From Rhipidocladum racemiflorum (taxonomy: Eukaryota > Streptophyta > Magnoliopsida > Poales > Poaceae): a DNA stretch of 64,000 bases. Positions within the stretch are counted from its first letter, which is position 1. Each line of letters starts with the position of its first letter. Positions 45,200 through 55,723 of the stretch are shown in pieces. The notes below the pieces were generated by a model that saw nothing but the letters and a program-made list of their open reading frames with translations, was not told where the DNA came from and searched no databases. The position numbers and the translations under genes are program-made. The DNA is taken from assembly GCA_036346355.1 (NCBI GenBank), contig CM070592.1, positions 34,829,230 through 34,893,229 of the forward strand. Reading direction: 5' to 3'.

Positions 45200-45902
45200 G
45201 TGAAACCGGAAACTAAAAACGGAAACGGGCCGGAAAGGGAAATGGGCTTGGCCCAAAAATGATAAGAGAATTTATATTTATTTTCGAATTAAAATAATTT
45301 CATAAATACAAATGGTTTTATATAAAATACTAAATAGAGTTCAAAAATTCCACAAAAATTCTCAAAAATACTTTGGAATATTTTGAACCTAGAAAAATTA
45401 TTTTCAGCATAATTTTTTTATAAATAAATTAATTTTATAAATCTAAAAAATGCAAAATAGTATTTATAAACTCCAGAAAATCCAAGATAAATCTCAAAAA
45501 ATCATAAATGAAAATCGAATAATAATATATAAATTTTAGGGTGCTAAACCTTTGTAATTGGTGGAGCAATAGGATATCAATGATAATTATATGGATGAGG
45601 ACATGATGACAAACTTAAGAAAAATTTTCTAGTGAACATAGCACTATTCTTGTGTCCACCTTAGAGGTGGAATGGGCTATATTGTTCTTGTGGTCATATA
45701 TATTGTAATTCTCTACTATGTTTTTGTGTAATTTTTCGCTGCTTCAGTATCCGTTCCGTTCCTGCTCCGATTTCGTTTCCGCCACTATCCGTGTCCGTAT
45801 CCGCTTCCGGTTTCCGATTTCGTTTCCGTTACCGATAAAAAATGTGGAAACGAAAACGGAACAGTCATTTACTGACCATTTTCGTACCGTTTTCATCCCT
45901 AG
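45023..45902. mobile_element. hAT-like MITE (880 bp) inside copia-2 RT
   Basis: Flanked by the 8-bp duplication GTAACGAT (45015-45022 and 45903-45910). Ends are inverted: AGGGGTGAAAACGGAACGG on the left and the complement of CTAGGGATGAAAACGGTACG on the right. Both subterminal regions are packed with GGAAAC/GTTTCC words; the centre (45250-45700) is AT-rich with no open frame. The 8-bp duplication and [CT]AGGG ends fit the hAT superfamily. Removal restores TSTSNDDITAFKLEMKRVF across the site. Confidence 0.88.
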
Positions 45903-45910
45903 GTAACGAT

Positions 45911-46833
45911 GATATCACGGCGTTCAAGCTAGAGATGAAGCGCGTCTTCTCGATGAGTGACCTCGTGACTGCTATCGTATTACCTGGGGATCGAGGTCAG
46001 CCAAGGCCCTACAGGCATTTCTTTGTGCCAGTCTGCATATGCCAAGAAACTTCTCGAGCGCAGCGGCTTGGAGTCCTGCAACCCTAGCACGACGCCCATG
46101 GAACCAAGGCTGAAGCTGAGCAAGGACAGCGTGTCTCCGATGGTGAACGCGACAGAGTATCGTCGCATCATCGGCGGCCTTCGATACCTAGTACACACAC
46201 GGCCGGATCTTGCCTACGCGGTGGGCTATCTGAGCCGGTTCATGGAAGCGCCGCATGAAGAGCATCTCACCGCGGTGAAGCGCGTGCTACGATACGTGGC
46301 TGGAACGCGCGGTCACGGAATGTTCTACACCAAGAAGGAGGAAGGGCAAGCACACGGTGGTTTCTCTGGACGCCGACATGGCCGGCGATGTCGACACACG
46401 GAAGAGCACCAGCGGCGTCATCTTCTTCCTCGGCGGAACCCGATCACATGGCAGTCGTCCAAGCAGAAGGTGGTTGCTCTATCTTCTTGTGAAGCAGAGT
46501 ATATCGCAGCGGCTACAGCGACGTGTCAAGCCATCTGGCTAGCTCGCCTGGTGCACGACATGGTCGGCATCGAGCCTAGAGCGCCGGAACTCAGGGTGGA
46601 TAATCAGTCCGCCATCGCCCTCAGCAAGAATCCCGTCTTCCACGATCGGAGCAAGCACATTGATACAAAGTATCATTTCATCCGAGAGTGCATTGACAGG
46701 ATCAAATCGTTCTCAGGCATACTCCCACGGAGCTGCAGCTGGTGGACATTTTGACAAAGCCACTTGGGCGTGTTCGCTTCCAGGAGCTTCGCGCATTGAT
46801 TGGCGTCAAGCAAGTTCTCGAGACCAAGGATTA
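45911..46833 (+). pseudogene. copia-2 RT end and RNase H
   Basis: Resumes DITAFKLEMKRVFSMSDLV, then frame changes, then YAKKLLERSGLESCNPSTTP, YLVHTRPDLAYAVGYLSRFM, DADMAGDVDTRKSTSGVIFF (in another frame), QSSKQKVVALSSCEAEYIAA, VDNQSAIALSKNPVFHDRSK. At least three frameshifts separate these blocks. The expected catalytic Asp and Glu of RNase H are visible. The final LETKD stop overlaps the polypurine tract. Confidence 0.85.
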
Positions 46834-46844
46834 GGGGGGAGAAT

Positions 46845-47154
46845 TGTTGAATAAGTGCAGGGTCTCGATATTGGTTCCGTTAATCTCATCGTAATTGAGT
46901 TCGTGTTTGAACACGTCCCAGGATAGCTGAGGTTGTGCGTCTCTTTCGGATCGTTGAATAAGCACTAATGGTTGTGCGTTCTTGTCGCACGTAGTGGGCA
47001 GACTAGCTGCTATTATTAGCACTTACATTTGTCTTTAAATAGTTGTTGATTCTACATGGAATAACACCGCAGTTACGCAGCAACACCAAACACCTGAGTC
47101 ATTAGTGTTCAACCGTGAGCTCACCAGCGACTGAGATCGTAGTGAGCTCTGACA
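46845..47154 (+). mobile_element. copia-2 3' LTR
   Basis: 310 bp, preceded by the polypurine tract ATTAGGGGGGAGAAT and followed by TSD TAGAG. Confidence 0.93.
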
Positions 47155-47159
47155 TAGAG

Positions 47160-47830
47160 CAGCATCGTCGTCGAGGAGGAAGTCAAAGGATGTGGATGGC
47201 GGCTTGGGAAGAGAAGCCGCAAAGGGAAAAGAAAATTCGTCGAAGACCACATGACGCGAGATGATCACGCGGTGAGTGCAGAGGTCTAGACAACGGTATC
47301 CCTTGTGGGAGGATGGGTACCTGAGAAAAACACAGGGGGCAAGTTTGTGTGAGGAGGTGGCCGTGAGGTTGGGGTAACAGTGGCAACCAAAAACCCGAAG
47401 ATGGTGGAACTCAGGGAGTTTGCGATGTAGTAGGGTGAAGGGAATGGCGTTGCAGACTGAGGAGGATGGTCACCAGTTTAATAGATACGTGGCGGTGGCT
47501 AGAGCTTCAGCCCAATAAGTTGGTGACATAGACGCATGTATGAGGAGGGTTCGAACGGAGTTGTTGAGAGTATGGAGGACGCGTTCGGCTTTGCCGTTTT
47601 GTGGCGAAGTGTGCGGGCAGGAGAGGCGCAACAGAATGCCACGAGTGGCTAAGAAGGCGGTAGTGGTGCGGTTGACGAACTCCCCGCCGTTGTCAGCCTG
47701 AAAGCACTTGAGAGGCAAGCCGAACTGGTTATTAACGTAGTGGGTGAAATCAACAATGAGACCGTGAACCTCGGATTTGCGTCTAAGAGGGAACGTCCAA
47801 CAGAAGTAGGTAAAATCATGGAGAAGAACT
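47160..47830 (-). pseudogene. copia-1 integrase
   Basis: On minus, reading from 47830: FTYFCWTFPLRRKSEVHGLI, QADNGGEFVNRTT, CPHTSPQNGKAERVLHTLNN, YWAEALATATYLLN, then after a frame change LDLCTHRVIISRHVVFDEF. The second Asp (QADNGGEF) and catalytic Glu (NGKAERV) of the DDE core are present. The N-terminal HHCC part is missing at the 47830 breakpoint, so the 5' third of copia-1 is gone. Confidence 0.87.
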
Positions 47831-47926
47831 AAATAGTATAAGGGATTTGATAAGTTTCATCCGGAAGTACAACAGAAGTGGGATTTGCTATCTAAGGCAA
47901 GTACAACAGACAGTATTTTCCTAATA
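47831..47926. other. Short unassigned stretch left of the hairpin
   Basis: No recognisable motif. GGCAAGTACAACAGA and GGAAGTACAACAGA form a short direct repeat at 47863-47911. Confidence 0.4.
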
Positions 47927-48437
47927 CTTGTTGCTTTGTTTCCTTGCTTGATTCCACAATCTGTCATGAGAAGTTATTATGATTTGTGCCTAACTAGATG
48001 GTTTCATTTGCAGCTCAGACACCACTAGGAGTTGCTCATGCCCTCTCGATCCCTCTCATTGGACACGACGGGTGTCTCATTGCTTGATCTGGGAAGAACC
48101 TTCTTGCGTTCGAACCAAATGGATCTGTCTCATGGATTGTTCCGCTCAGATACAATTGCAAAGAAGATATCGGTACTATTTGCAATTGGACCGGTATCTT
48201 CTTTGCAATTGTATCTGAGCGGAACAATCCATGAGACAGATCCATTTGGTTCGAACGCAAGAAGGTTCTTCCCACATCAAGCAATGAGACACTTGTCGTG
48301 TCCAATGAGAGGGACTGAGAGGGCATGAGCAACTCCTAGTGGTGTCTGAGCTGCAAATGAAACCATCTAGTTATGCACAAATCATAATCACTTCTCATGA
48401 CAGATTGTGGAATCAAGCAAGGAAACAAAGCAACAAG
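47927..48437. repeat. Long near-perfect hairpin with GEX3-like exon in each arm
   Basis: Arms 47927-48174 and 48190-48437 (248 bp each) are inverted copies with only about ten mismatches, separated by a 15-nt loop. In the left arm a TTTGCAG acceptor-like site at 48014 is followed by an exon-like frame: AQTPLGVAHALSIPLIGHDG, a stop in place of one residue, then SGKNLLAFEPNGSVSWIVPL. This resembles the N-terminal part of GEX3-like (gamete-expressed, beta-propeller) plant proteins, from memory. Both arms carry the same TGA. A transcript through it would fold into a dsRNA. Confidence 0.8.
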
Positions 48438-50848
48438 AAACTACAAGGAACAAGGAAGAAAATGCATTATCATTTTCAGCTCGTAACGCCTAACCGAACT
48501 CGAAGTAGCACTTGCTCTTCTCCGTCTACGGGCAACAGGGAGCCTGAAGGAAATTCAGGCCTACACACTGATGCTTTTGAGAACACGAGAAAAGAAGATT
48601 TTGGTGCTACCAGACTGACTGCTTTTCCTCGTTGATGGGTGCGGTATTTAACTACAAAACAATGTAACTAACTTCCTACATGCGCTCCACGTCGAGTGGT
48701 TCTCATGCCATCCCATGAGCTCGATCATGCCGTGCATGCAGCAACTGGACTCGGCTAACTACTGCTGATCCGAAAGAACAGGTAAAGAACCAGTCGCACT
48801 CCTCGCTACCGCGCCGCAGGGTGGGGAGTTATTGCATGACGCGCACGACCTGGACAATCGTCGTGCTCAACTCTACCTATCCATATGCAAGTTTTATTCA
48901 ACAATCTCACGTAGAGCCTATGAAGGGCGGGCAATTCTAAGCACGCCGCACTGATCAGAAAGTACACGAGCAGGCATATATAGGAGTTGTGGCATTCCCA
49001 TGGCCATGGTTGCGCAGTTTCATAGAGAAAGAGTAAGTAACTGCATGCGCCCAGTAATCTAAACTAACTAGTAGGATGTCCGTGCGTTGCAACGAATTTC
49101 AAATATGCAATGACACAACAGCTCACCGTTTTACGGCAATGGGTCTCAACTCCTAATAGAAACATGGCCATAATCTGAAGGAACTAAAGATCTGAATACA
49201 GATCGACCGACATGCAATCCAAGATATGATGGGTGGTTTTCTTGATTTTGTCTGCATCAAACTGCCACATGGAGCTATCAAAGCTTGGCATTTTGTAGTG
49301 CAAAACTTGACATGTATCTTATGTGGAACAATAGCATAATAATACTCCACCTACGAGCGTATTCGATGAAGGATGATGTATGCCTAGTATAAACTACCAA
49401 AAGCCAGACAATGTAACCAATTGTATCCTATCTACAGATGTAAGCATGCCTCCACGTTTCTTGGAGCGTGCAACTTCTCTAGCTGCCTGGTCGTGTTCTG
49501 CTTTGCCGTTCCATTCTTGCTATAGTGAGATGTGTTCACTCATCGCTTGCACCATTCTGGGAATGTATCAAGCTATTTATCGAGCTAGCACCAAAAAATA
49601 TTAAAAGTTTAACATATGAAGTACTAAAGATACCAAGAATTTAAGAGTAATTAATTTGGTAGTACCTTATAGTTCCTAGGAAGAATGGTAAAAACTCTCC
49701 ATCCTTCCATATCATCCGTCAGGTGTGTAAACACCATTTGGATTAAGTGCAGCATCATCTTTGTTGGATCTGTTGTTCCACCAATATGTTCTGTGGATCT
49801 TCACTAAACCGAAAGTTGATTATGTGATCTTGGATAGTGCAGATAGCGGGATCGATTTGCGATTTCTCTTTGGGGACCTCTTGCTCCAAATCAATTCCCG
49901 ATTGATGTTGAAGGTGATTGATCGCTCTTGCGGCTTCATAGGAAATAGTGGTTGGATTGAACAATTCTTACGTGGGAAAAGGAGGGCACTCTGAATTTCT
50001 CAGAGATCAATATTTGTATTTTCGATTGCATTGAGGAGCTTGAGTTGAGTCATGGATCAAAGATGACTCAACATGAATGAAGCAGTGGATGGGATTCAAT
50101 TATACAAGGAACATTTCAGTTGGCTTGTTTGTTTTGGTTGTTTCAAAGAAAGGTGGAGCCGTGGAGTTTAAGGTAGGCAATCTGGGTCATCTGTTTTTCC
50201 GTAGAGAAGTTGTATATAGCATGCTTAGTGAGACATGAAGCAACTTTGCTTGTTGCAGACCTAACAAACTCCTTACCATCTTTTTTTGCCCTGTAATCAT
50301 ATTCATATTGATGTCTGATAAAATGTGCTTCAACTACCCCAAGCTCACTAATTAATCAGCAAAATGCTGAGTAGCCTGAAATCATTGGTAATGACAAATA
50401 TGACCCGTTAAGTATAAGCTCATCAGTTAAGCTAAGCACTAAGAATTCATGATGGCTCAATGGAGGCGCTTGTAACCGTCGAGGAGCGTAGGAGCGTGCG
50501 TGCGGGTTGGACGAATTGTTCGAGGGCTGGGTAAGTGGATGGAGAAGGGGACGAATTGTTCAAGATGAGGTTCTGGGGTGAAGCTTGGCAGCTATGTGGT
50601 GGGATGGACGGACCATGATGCTCGCACTTGCCGAAAGAGGCTTACTGCTGAGGGGCAAGGAACCATGCTTCAGCCTCTTTCGAGCTGCTTCTCCATATCC
50701 AGTAGTAGCTGGTAGATGATTAACATGAATCAACTTTTGATGTGAGCTTGTTTCTTTCTGCCGATTAACATATAGCAATGTAAAGAATCACTTTGGCACA
50801 TCTCTTATTGCGTTCAAGATATCCTTGAGCACAGGGAATTCATCTCAA
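48438..50848. other. Unassigned low-information region
   Basis: I recognise no gene or element ends over about 2.4 kb. A 98-codon plus frame (48339-48635) starts in the hairpin arm and is not recognised. The words CCGTGCGTTGCAACG at 49079-49093 recall ends of a common grass repeat, but no partner end is present. Weak minus-strand open stretches at 49755-49964 and 50560-50778 have no motif I know. It may be old transposon or genic debris. Confidence 0.45.
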
Positions 50849-51859
50849 TGTAACGTCCGAAACTTTGTTAAATGAAATAAAGTTTCATTTCATTCGAGTC
50901 CCAATTGACCCTTACTTCATCATTACGACTCTGAGCAAATGTTTGCATTGGGTACCTTGATAACCAAATAAAAGCTCTTATTCCCTGTCATTCCAAGTTA
51001 ATAATTTCGAGCTTCAACTTGATCTTAAGCTGGGATCAATGCGTTCAGTTGGGAGCCATCTAGCTCAAAGACCATCAAATCAATTTGGCCCATCCACTGC
51101 TTGAAGTCTGCTGATTCAAGGTAGCAAATAAGGGTTTCTTTGTCTGAGACTTTGCTATCTGAATGAGGCATCCCTTTGAAGCACCCTAATTAGAGCATTG
51201 CACTTCCAATTTAAGCAATGGATGTCTGTTTCCAGAGCTCCCTTTTCCAAGTCTGTTCGGCCAAGACCAGATCGTTGTTGCCCAATGCTATACTGAGAAA
51301 TCTGGCAGCTCAATGCTTCAACCAAGTGCTACATGGTCTGACCGTGAATAGTGCACCTGAACAATGTCTGAACCTTGGCCTGGTACACAGTGCATTGGGT
51401 GGAGGCTGAGGGTTCAGCAGCTCGCTGAACAACTCGGTAGTACCGAGTCGGTACCAATGCACAAGGGAATCTCTCTTATTCCTTTTCTTATCATTCCTAA
51501 TTCAAACTTTGCATCATTTCCTTGAGCTGGCACAAATGCACTCATTTGGAAACTTTCCTACTCAAAGATCTTCATACCTTGCTGGCCAATCTGATGTTTG
51601 AAATTGACATCTCAGTGCATTGGACAGCTCAATGCTTCAGTCAAGCAATGCAATAACCGATCGGGTGAACAGTGTATGAACCGGCACTGTAGCTGGTCAC
51701 GGTGACTCTCTGAAACCGTGGGCTGTCTGATGAAACAACCGAGTGAGCGCTGCCGTTTCCTACCGTTCACCGCCGTCGTTCCCTCGGCTCCTCCGCCCAT
51801 AGTACACCGTCGCAGCGCCCGGCCCCTCGCGCCGTCAAGCCGGCTCACGGCGTCGCCCG
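50849..51859 (+). mobile_element. LTR-G candidate (gypsy long-LTR type), left part
   Basis: It begins TGTAACGTCCGAAAC, the start pattern of LTR-A/B/C/D-type LTRs, and becomes GC-rich with GGTAGTACCGAGTCGGTACC words (51432 on). It is interrupted by the TRIM-like element and continues at 53425. The right end was not found, so the call rests on the start and composition. Confidence 0.4.
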
Positions 51860-52053
51860 TGTTGAAACAGGATACCTAGGAAAATCTTTGGGACAACCCT
51901 ACCCCTATATTTATACTAAAACTACAGGCAAAGTAATAGAACAAGACTCTACTTCCTTGTCCTACTCCATCTCATATTTCCTTATTCTACTCCAATACTT
52001 TCCTGAACAACCTTTCCTAAAACTCGGACTCTGTTACAAGATTAACTCCAACA
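51860..52053 (-). mobile_element. 3' LTR of the TRIM-like element
   Basis: 194 bp on plus coordinates, TGTTGAAACAGG...CTCCAACA. It lacks a ~55-bp stretch (TTTACTCTTC...AAAACTC region) present in the 5' LTR, which removed its R/U5 part. Confidence 0.9.
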
Positions 52054-52301
52054 TTCACCCCCGTAATCTTGTAACACCTAATTTTAACACTGACTCTTTT
52101 ACTCGACACATGACGATGAACGCCTCTTCAAGAAGTTTCGCCTTCTTCTTCACCATGAACGCCTCTTCAATGAGTTTCACCTTCTTCTTCACCACCCACA
52201 AAGGATGGCTTCTTCACAATGCTCCCACCAGATCCGTGCTCTCACCAGATCCCGGAGTCTTACATGCCGGCAACGAAGACATCTTCCCAAATCAACAAAA
52301 T

Positions 52302-52403
52302 ACTCACACAGAGTATAAGCCCACGGAATACTCACACAGAGTATGAACACACAGAATACTCACACAGAGTATAAACACGATTGATTGAAACTCACACAGA
52401 GTA
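52302..52403. repeat. Four copies of ACTCACACAGAGTA
   Basis: Copies at 52302, 52330, 52358 and 52390 (spacing 28, 28 and 32 bp). Each is a partial palindrome (TACTC...GAGTA). They lie within the TRIM internal region, about 250 bp from its 3' LTR. Confidence 0.9.
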
Positions 52404-53150
52404 ACAATCAAACTCTCAAAATAGATCACGGAAAAACCACACAGGTTTTTCTTGAACACTAAATGGCTTTTGCTGCCGTGTACTCGGGGACCTCCTCGAG
52501 CAGGTCGCACAAGTTCACGACTTCACGTGTTTCCGCCACACATCACTTTTCAACTCCAATAGCCTCCTTGCTCTCCTTGATCGCCACGCGGTAGACCTCA
52601 ACTCTTCTTTTTCTCCCTTTTTTTTCTCTCTAATCTCTCTATTGACTTCTTGTTTGCTTGCACATACTAGTACTGTTGTACGTGTGTAGCTCCTCTTTTC
52701 TTTGCTCCACCGCATGAACACTTGCTCTCACGATTCCTCCTTCCCAGCTCTGGCTTGATAAGTCCTTGCACAGACCATACTACAACATCCCCAAGCCCAA
52801 GGACAACATCTATCTCTCAGCTTCGCTCACGGATCCTCCACGCGGAGCTCAAGAATCAAGACACGGTCAAAACTTCCTCCTGAACGTATTTTCCTGCCGC
52901 CGAACGGATCAGCACGATTTCTTGCGCCACCTGGAGATCGACCTTCTGCACGTCGCCAATGCCCACAGCCCGACGCTACCCGTGCCTACGTTCCTGACCG
53001 CGCGTACCTGCTTTGCAGCGTCTAGGGCCGTGCGCAACAGCTGCGATTCTTTGCCCGCCTGCGTCCATGACGTACGCCTTGCAGTGCCATCTAACCCGGT
53101 TGGCCACCCCCGGGGTATCTTCCTCCCGGGGGCAGCAGCTAGGGTTTCGA

Positions 53151-53171
53151 ACCCGGAGCTCTGATACCAAA
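53151..53171 (-). promoter_or_regulatory. Primer-binding site of the TRIM-like element
   Basis: Minus strand TTTGGTATCAGAGCTCCGGG directly after the LTR end TTCAACA; initiator tRNA-Met type. Confidence 0.9.
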
Positions 53172-53419
53172 TGTTGAAACAGGATACCCAGGAAAATCTT
53201 TGGGACAATTTACTCTTCTTTATTTCTCTCTTGTTGGCTTACTTCGTACTTACAAAACTCAACCCTACCCCTATATTTATACTAAAACTACAGGCAAAGT
53301 AATAGAACAAGACTCTACTTCCTTGTCCTACTCCATCTCATATTTCCTTATTCTACTCCAATACTTTCCTGAACAACCTTTCCTAAAACTCGGACTCTGT
53401 TACAAGATTAACTCCAACA
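53172..53419 (-). mobile_element. 5' LTR of the TRIM-like element
   Basis: 248 bp; on minus TGTTGGAGTTAATC...TTTCAACA, with a TATA box at 53274-53281 (TATAAATA on minus). It is longer than the 3' LTR. Confidence 0.92.
53274..53281 (-). promoter_or_regulatory. TATA box of the TRIM-like element
   Basis: Minus strand AGTATAAATATAGGGG, about 110 nt before the LTR 3' end. Confidence 0.65.
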
Positions 53420-53424
53420 GCCCG

Positions 53425-53975
53425 TATCTCACCTGCTTCCTTCCGGCCATGCTGCTGTCAGAGAGCTCACGCCACGCGGCCATTGCCCATGCCGCGCAGC
53501 TACCTCGCCCGCTCCGCCGACCGCCTTAAAGCCGCGCGGGCATTCCTCCTCACTGCCCTTTTGCTCACTGTGCCTCATCTCCCCGTCATTTCTTCGCATT
53601 CGATGGAACATGAGCAAAAACCGGCAAGCGCCCCGTGGAGCAATCCCTTACGTAGGTGAGCTCCCATTCAAATTCGTTGGATCCCAGGCTCATTGAATGC
53701 TTGTGGATCACCGTGTTGTGCTCAATTCCAGGTTTTGTCGGTCAAGCCGCCACCGCGACCACGCCCCTTCTTCCTCCAGCCGAGCTACTGCGTGTTCAAA
53801 CACTCTTGCATGCGCTCCATGTTGTGCATTGGTTTGAGAGCTGAGCCTATGCCTTTGGTCCTGAGTTTAGTCCCCATTCCAAACGGTAATGTTGGATTTT
53901 TTTCCTTCGATTGCTAGTGGTCTCGTGCATGGACACCCCAAGTCCACTCTATGGTAGCCTTGAGCCCTTGACACA
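53425..53975 (+). other. Continuation of the LTR-G candidate
   Basis: GC-rich then mixed sequence continuing from 51859 after the TRIM. GTAGGTGAG at 53652 and TTCCAG at 53731 look like a donor and an acceptor, again recalling spliced LTR leaders. No coding frame is recognised. Confidence 0.3.
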
Positions 53976-54065
53976 GGAAGCATCGTAGCGCAGTGGATTG
54001 AGCTCAGTGCTGGCTACCGAAGGTCCAGAGATCGATTCCCAATCGAGCCTTTCCTGGTTGTACAC
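53976..54065 (+). mobile_element. Candidate tRNA-derived SINE head
   Basis: A-box-like TAGCGCAGTGG at 53986-53996 and B-box-like AGATCGATTCC at 54029-54039 are correctly spaced for a Pol III promoter. The body is short and no target duplication was found, so this may be a partial copy. Confidence 0.5.
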
Positions 54066-54165
54066 ATGTCCACGATTGACGGCCACGATCACGTTGGGCG
54101 CGAGTGGGTTCGCGTATGTCCACGATTGACGGCCACGATCACGTTGGGCGCGAGTGGGTTCGCGT
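54066..54165. repeat. 50-bp tandem duplication
   Basis: ATGTCCACGATTGACGG... occurs twice back to back (54066-54115 and 54116-54165) with no differences. It lies at the truncated edge of the LTR-C relative. Confidence 0.95.
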
Positions 54166-54593
54166 GGGCACGAGCTCGGGCGACGTGGCGCAATCTCGGC
54201 CGTCCGCGTGGGTTAGGGTTTGGTTGGGTTCGGGTTCGGCTCGAACGGGGCTCGATCGGACTCGAGTCTAACCCGGGTCGGATGAACAGTAAAACCCGGT
54301 TGGGTTTTTCCTACGATTTAATATTTAAATTAATTCCAGTAATTCAAATAATTCAAGAAAAATAACAAAATAATCAGAAAAATTCCAGAAAAATCCTGGA
54401 AAATACTTCGAGACATTTTGGACTCAAATAAAATATTTCCAATAAAAATTTATTTAAAACTTTTATTTATTTAATTATCTCAAAAGGGAATAAATTCAAA
54501 TTAAATCCAAATAAATCCCAAAAAATTCCAAAAATTCTCAAAAAATGAAAAATACCATTTAAATACAAGGAAAGCAAAAATTGGGGTGTTACA
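54066..54593 (-). mobile_element. Truncated LTR related to LTR-C
   Basis: On minus it begins TGTAACACCCCAATTTT at 54593 and follows the first ~530 bp of LTR-C (AT-rich start, then CATCCGACC..GGACTCGAGTC and the GTGGCCGT words). It is broken off at the SINE side. It abuts the gypsy-A integrase, which it truncates. Confidence 0.75.
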
Positions 54594-55088
54594 TAGGACA
54601 ACACGCAAGCGCTCAGTATGTCTTCCAAGACTTGATTCGTCCTCTTGGTTTGCCCATCTATCTGGGGATGATAAGCTGTGCTGAAGAATAGCTTAATTCT
54701 AAGAAGTTCATGCAGATTCTTCTAGAATCGTGAGGTGACCTGAGATCCACTGGCCGACACAATCACTTTAGGAACTCCATGTAGACGAACAACATGGTTC
54801 AGGTAGAGCTCTGCAAGCTTGGCTCCATTATAAGTGACGTGTACTGGTATAAAGTGATCCACTTTCGTCAATCGGTCCACAATCACCCAAATAGAGTCAT
54901 GGTCATTCGACAATCTCGGCAGGCTAGTGATGAAGTCCATACCATCTTCATCCCATTCCCACTCAGGGATTTTCAAGGGTTGGAGCATCCCTGTTGGTCG
55001 CCGATGCTCTGCTTTTACACGCTGACACACGTCGCAAATGGCGACATATGTGGCAATATCCCTTTTCATACCAGGCCACCAAAATTTC
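54594..55088 (-). pseudogene. gypsy-A integrase core
   Basis: On minus: KFWWPGMKRDIATYVAICDV, CQRVKAEHRRPTGMLQPLKI, WDEDGMDFITSLPRLSNDHD, WVIVDRLTKVDHFIPV. The expected second catalytic Asp in VSDRGSQF is lost (VSASGSQV). After a frame break STAYHPQ-like residues lead to the LTR-C relative at 54593. No chromodomain remains. It continues the HHCC piece at 56618-56932. Confidence 0.87.
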
Positions 55089-55252
55089 TATTTGTGTTAA
55101 AATTTAGCATGTATAGAAGTACCAGCAAATTAGATCTCGGGGAGTTTGGGTAACGCATGATGGATTTTGGAAACAGGAGTCCATTTAGGAAACCTTAGTC
55201 GACACGGATTCCTTGTCACCGTGTTGAAGTAGGAATCGGATCGGCCGAAGGG

Positions 55253-55260
55253 TATAAAAG
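55253..55260 (+). promoter_or_regulatory. TATA box of the chimeric element
   Basis: TATAAAAG in the 5' LTR, about 430 bp before the LTR end. Confidence 0.6.
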
Positions 55261-55723
55261 GTGAACCTATGTCGAGTAGAAAACACAGCAACACACAACC
55301 ACAATCATATTTACAGTTTCGTCGTTTTTCCTTCTTTGTAACAAGTTTTCCTCTGTAAGTCGACTAGATCAATAAAAGTTAGCGCATCGCCGATTATTGG
55401 TCCTATCGATTTCACCACAGGTTTGGTTTGCTTTGTTTTGTTGCACATCACCTCTCAAAGGCAATCTGCCTATAGCCTTGGATTAGCGTTGATCGGCTAA
55501 TCTAGTTATGTCTTGATCGGCTTTTCGCTGATCGGAGTTACACTGATCATCACTGGATATCAGCTTCAATCAACTTTACGTTTTTTCACCTTATCGATTG
55601 CAGGTCAAATCGATTGGCACGCTAGAACCAGGTGTTTGACTGGTGCGTTGAAGTTAGAAACCCTACCTCAAGTTTTTAGCATCAACGCACTTTTGGCACG
55701 CCCGGTGGGACCAATCGGGGAAA

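Larger units (their letters stand above)
41589..47154 (+). mobile_element. copia-2, full-length but defective Ty1/copia element
   Basis: Both LTRs are present, with the perfect duplication TAGAG at 41584-41588 and 47155-47159, a PBS next to the 5' LTR, and a polypurine tract at 46829-46844. Internal order gag, protease, integrase, RT, RNase H is that of Ty1/copia. Coding capacity is broken (details in sub-features) and an 880-bp MITE interrupts RT. It is inserted antisense in copia-1. Confidence 0.95.
51860..53419 (-). mobile_element. Complete TRIM-like non-autonomous copia-type element
   Basis: It has two short LTRs in minus orientation, the perfect 5-bp duplication GCCCG (51855-51859 and 53420-53424), a tRNA-Met PBS next to the 5' LTR and a G-rich tract ACGGGGGTGAA next to the 3' LTR. 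The internal part is only 1.1 kb, with no gag, protease, integrase or RT. It depends on enzymes supplied elsewhere. It interrupts LTR-G. Confidence 0.93.

Noticed and set aside
48032..48332. Two overlapping 98-codon frames on opposite strands as a gene pair
   Set aside because: They are the same sequence read from each arm of the inverted repeat; the frames reflect the hairpin, and the exon-like frame is a different one with a stop.
49079..49093. CCGTGCGTTGCAACG as the end of a defined transposon
   Set aside because: It recalls a common grass repeat terminus but no partner end or target duplication is visible.
53976..54065. A functional tRNA gene
   Set aside because: A- and B-box-like words exist but no cloverleaf with a matching acceptor stem and anticodon arm can be drawn.
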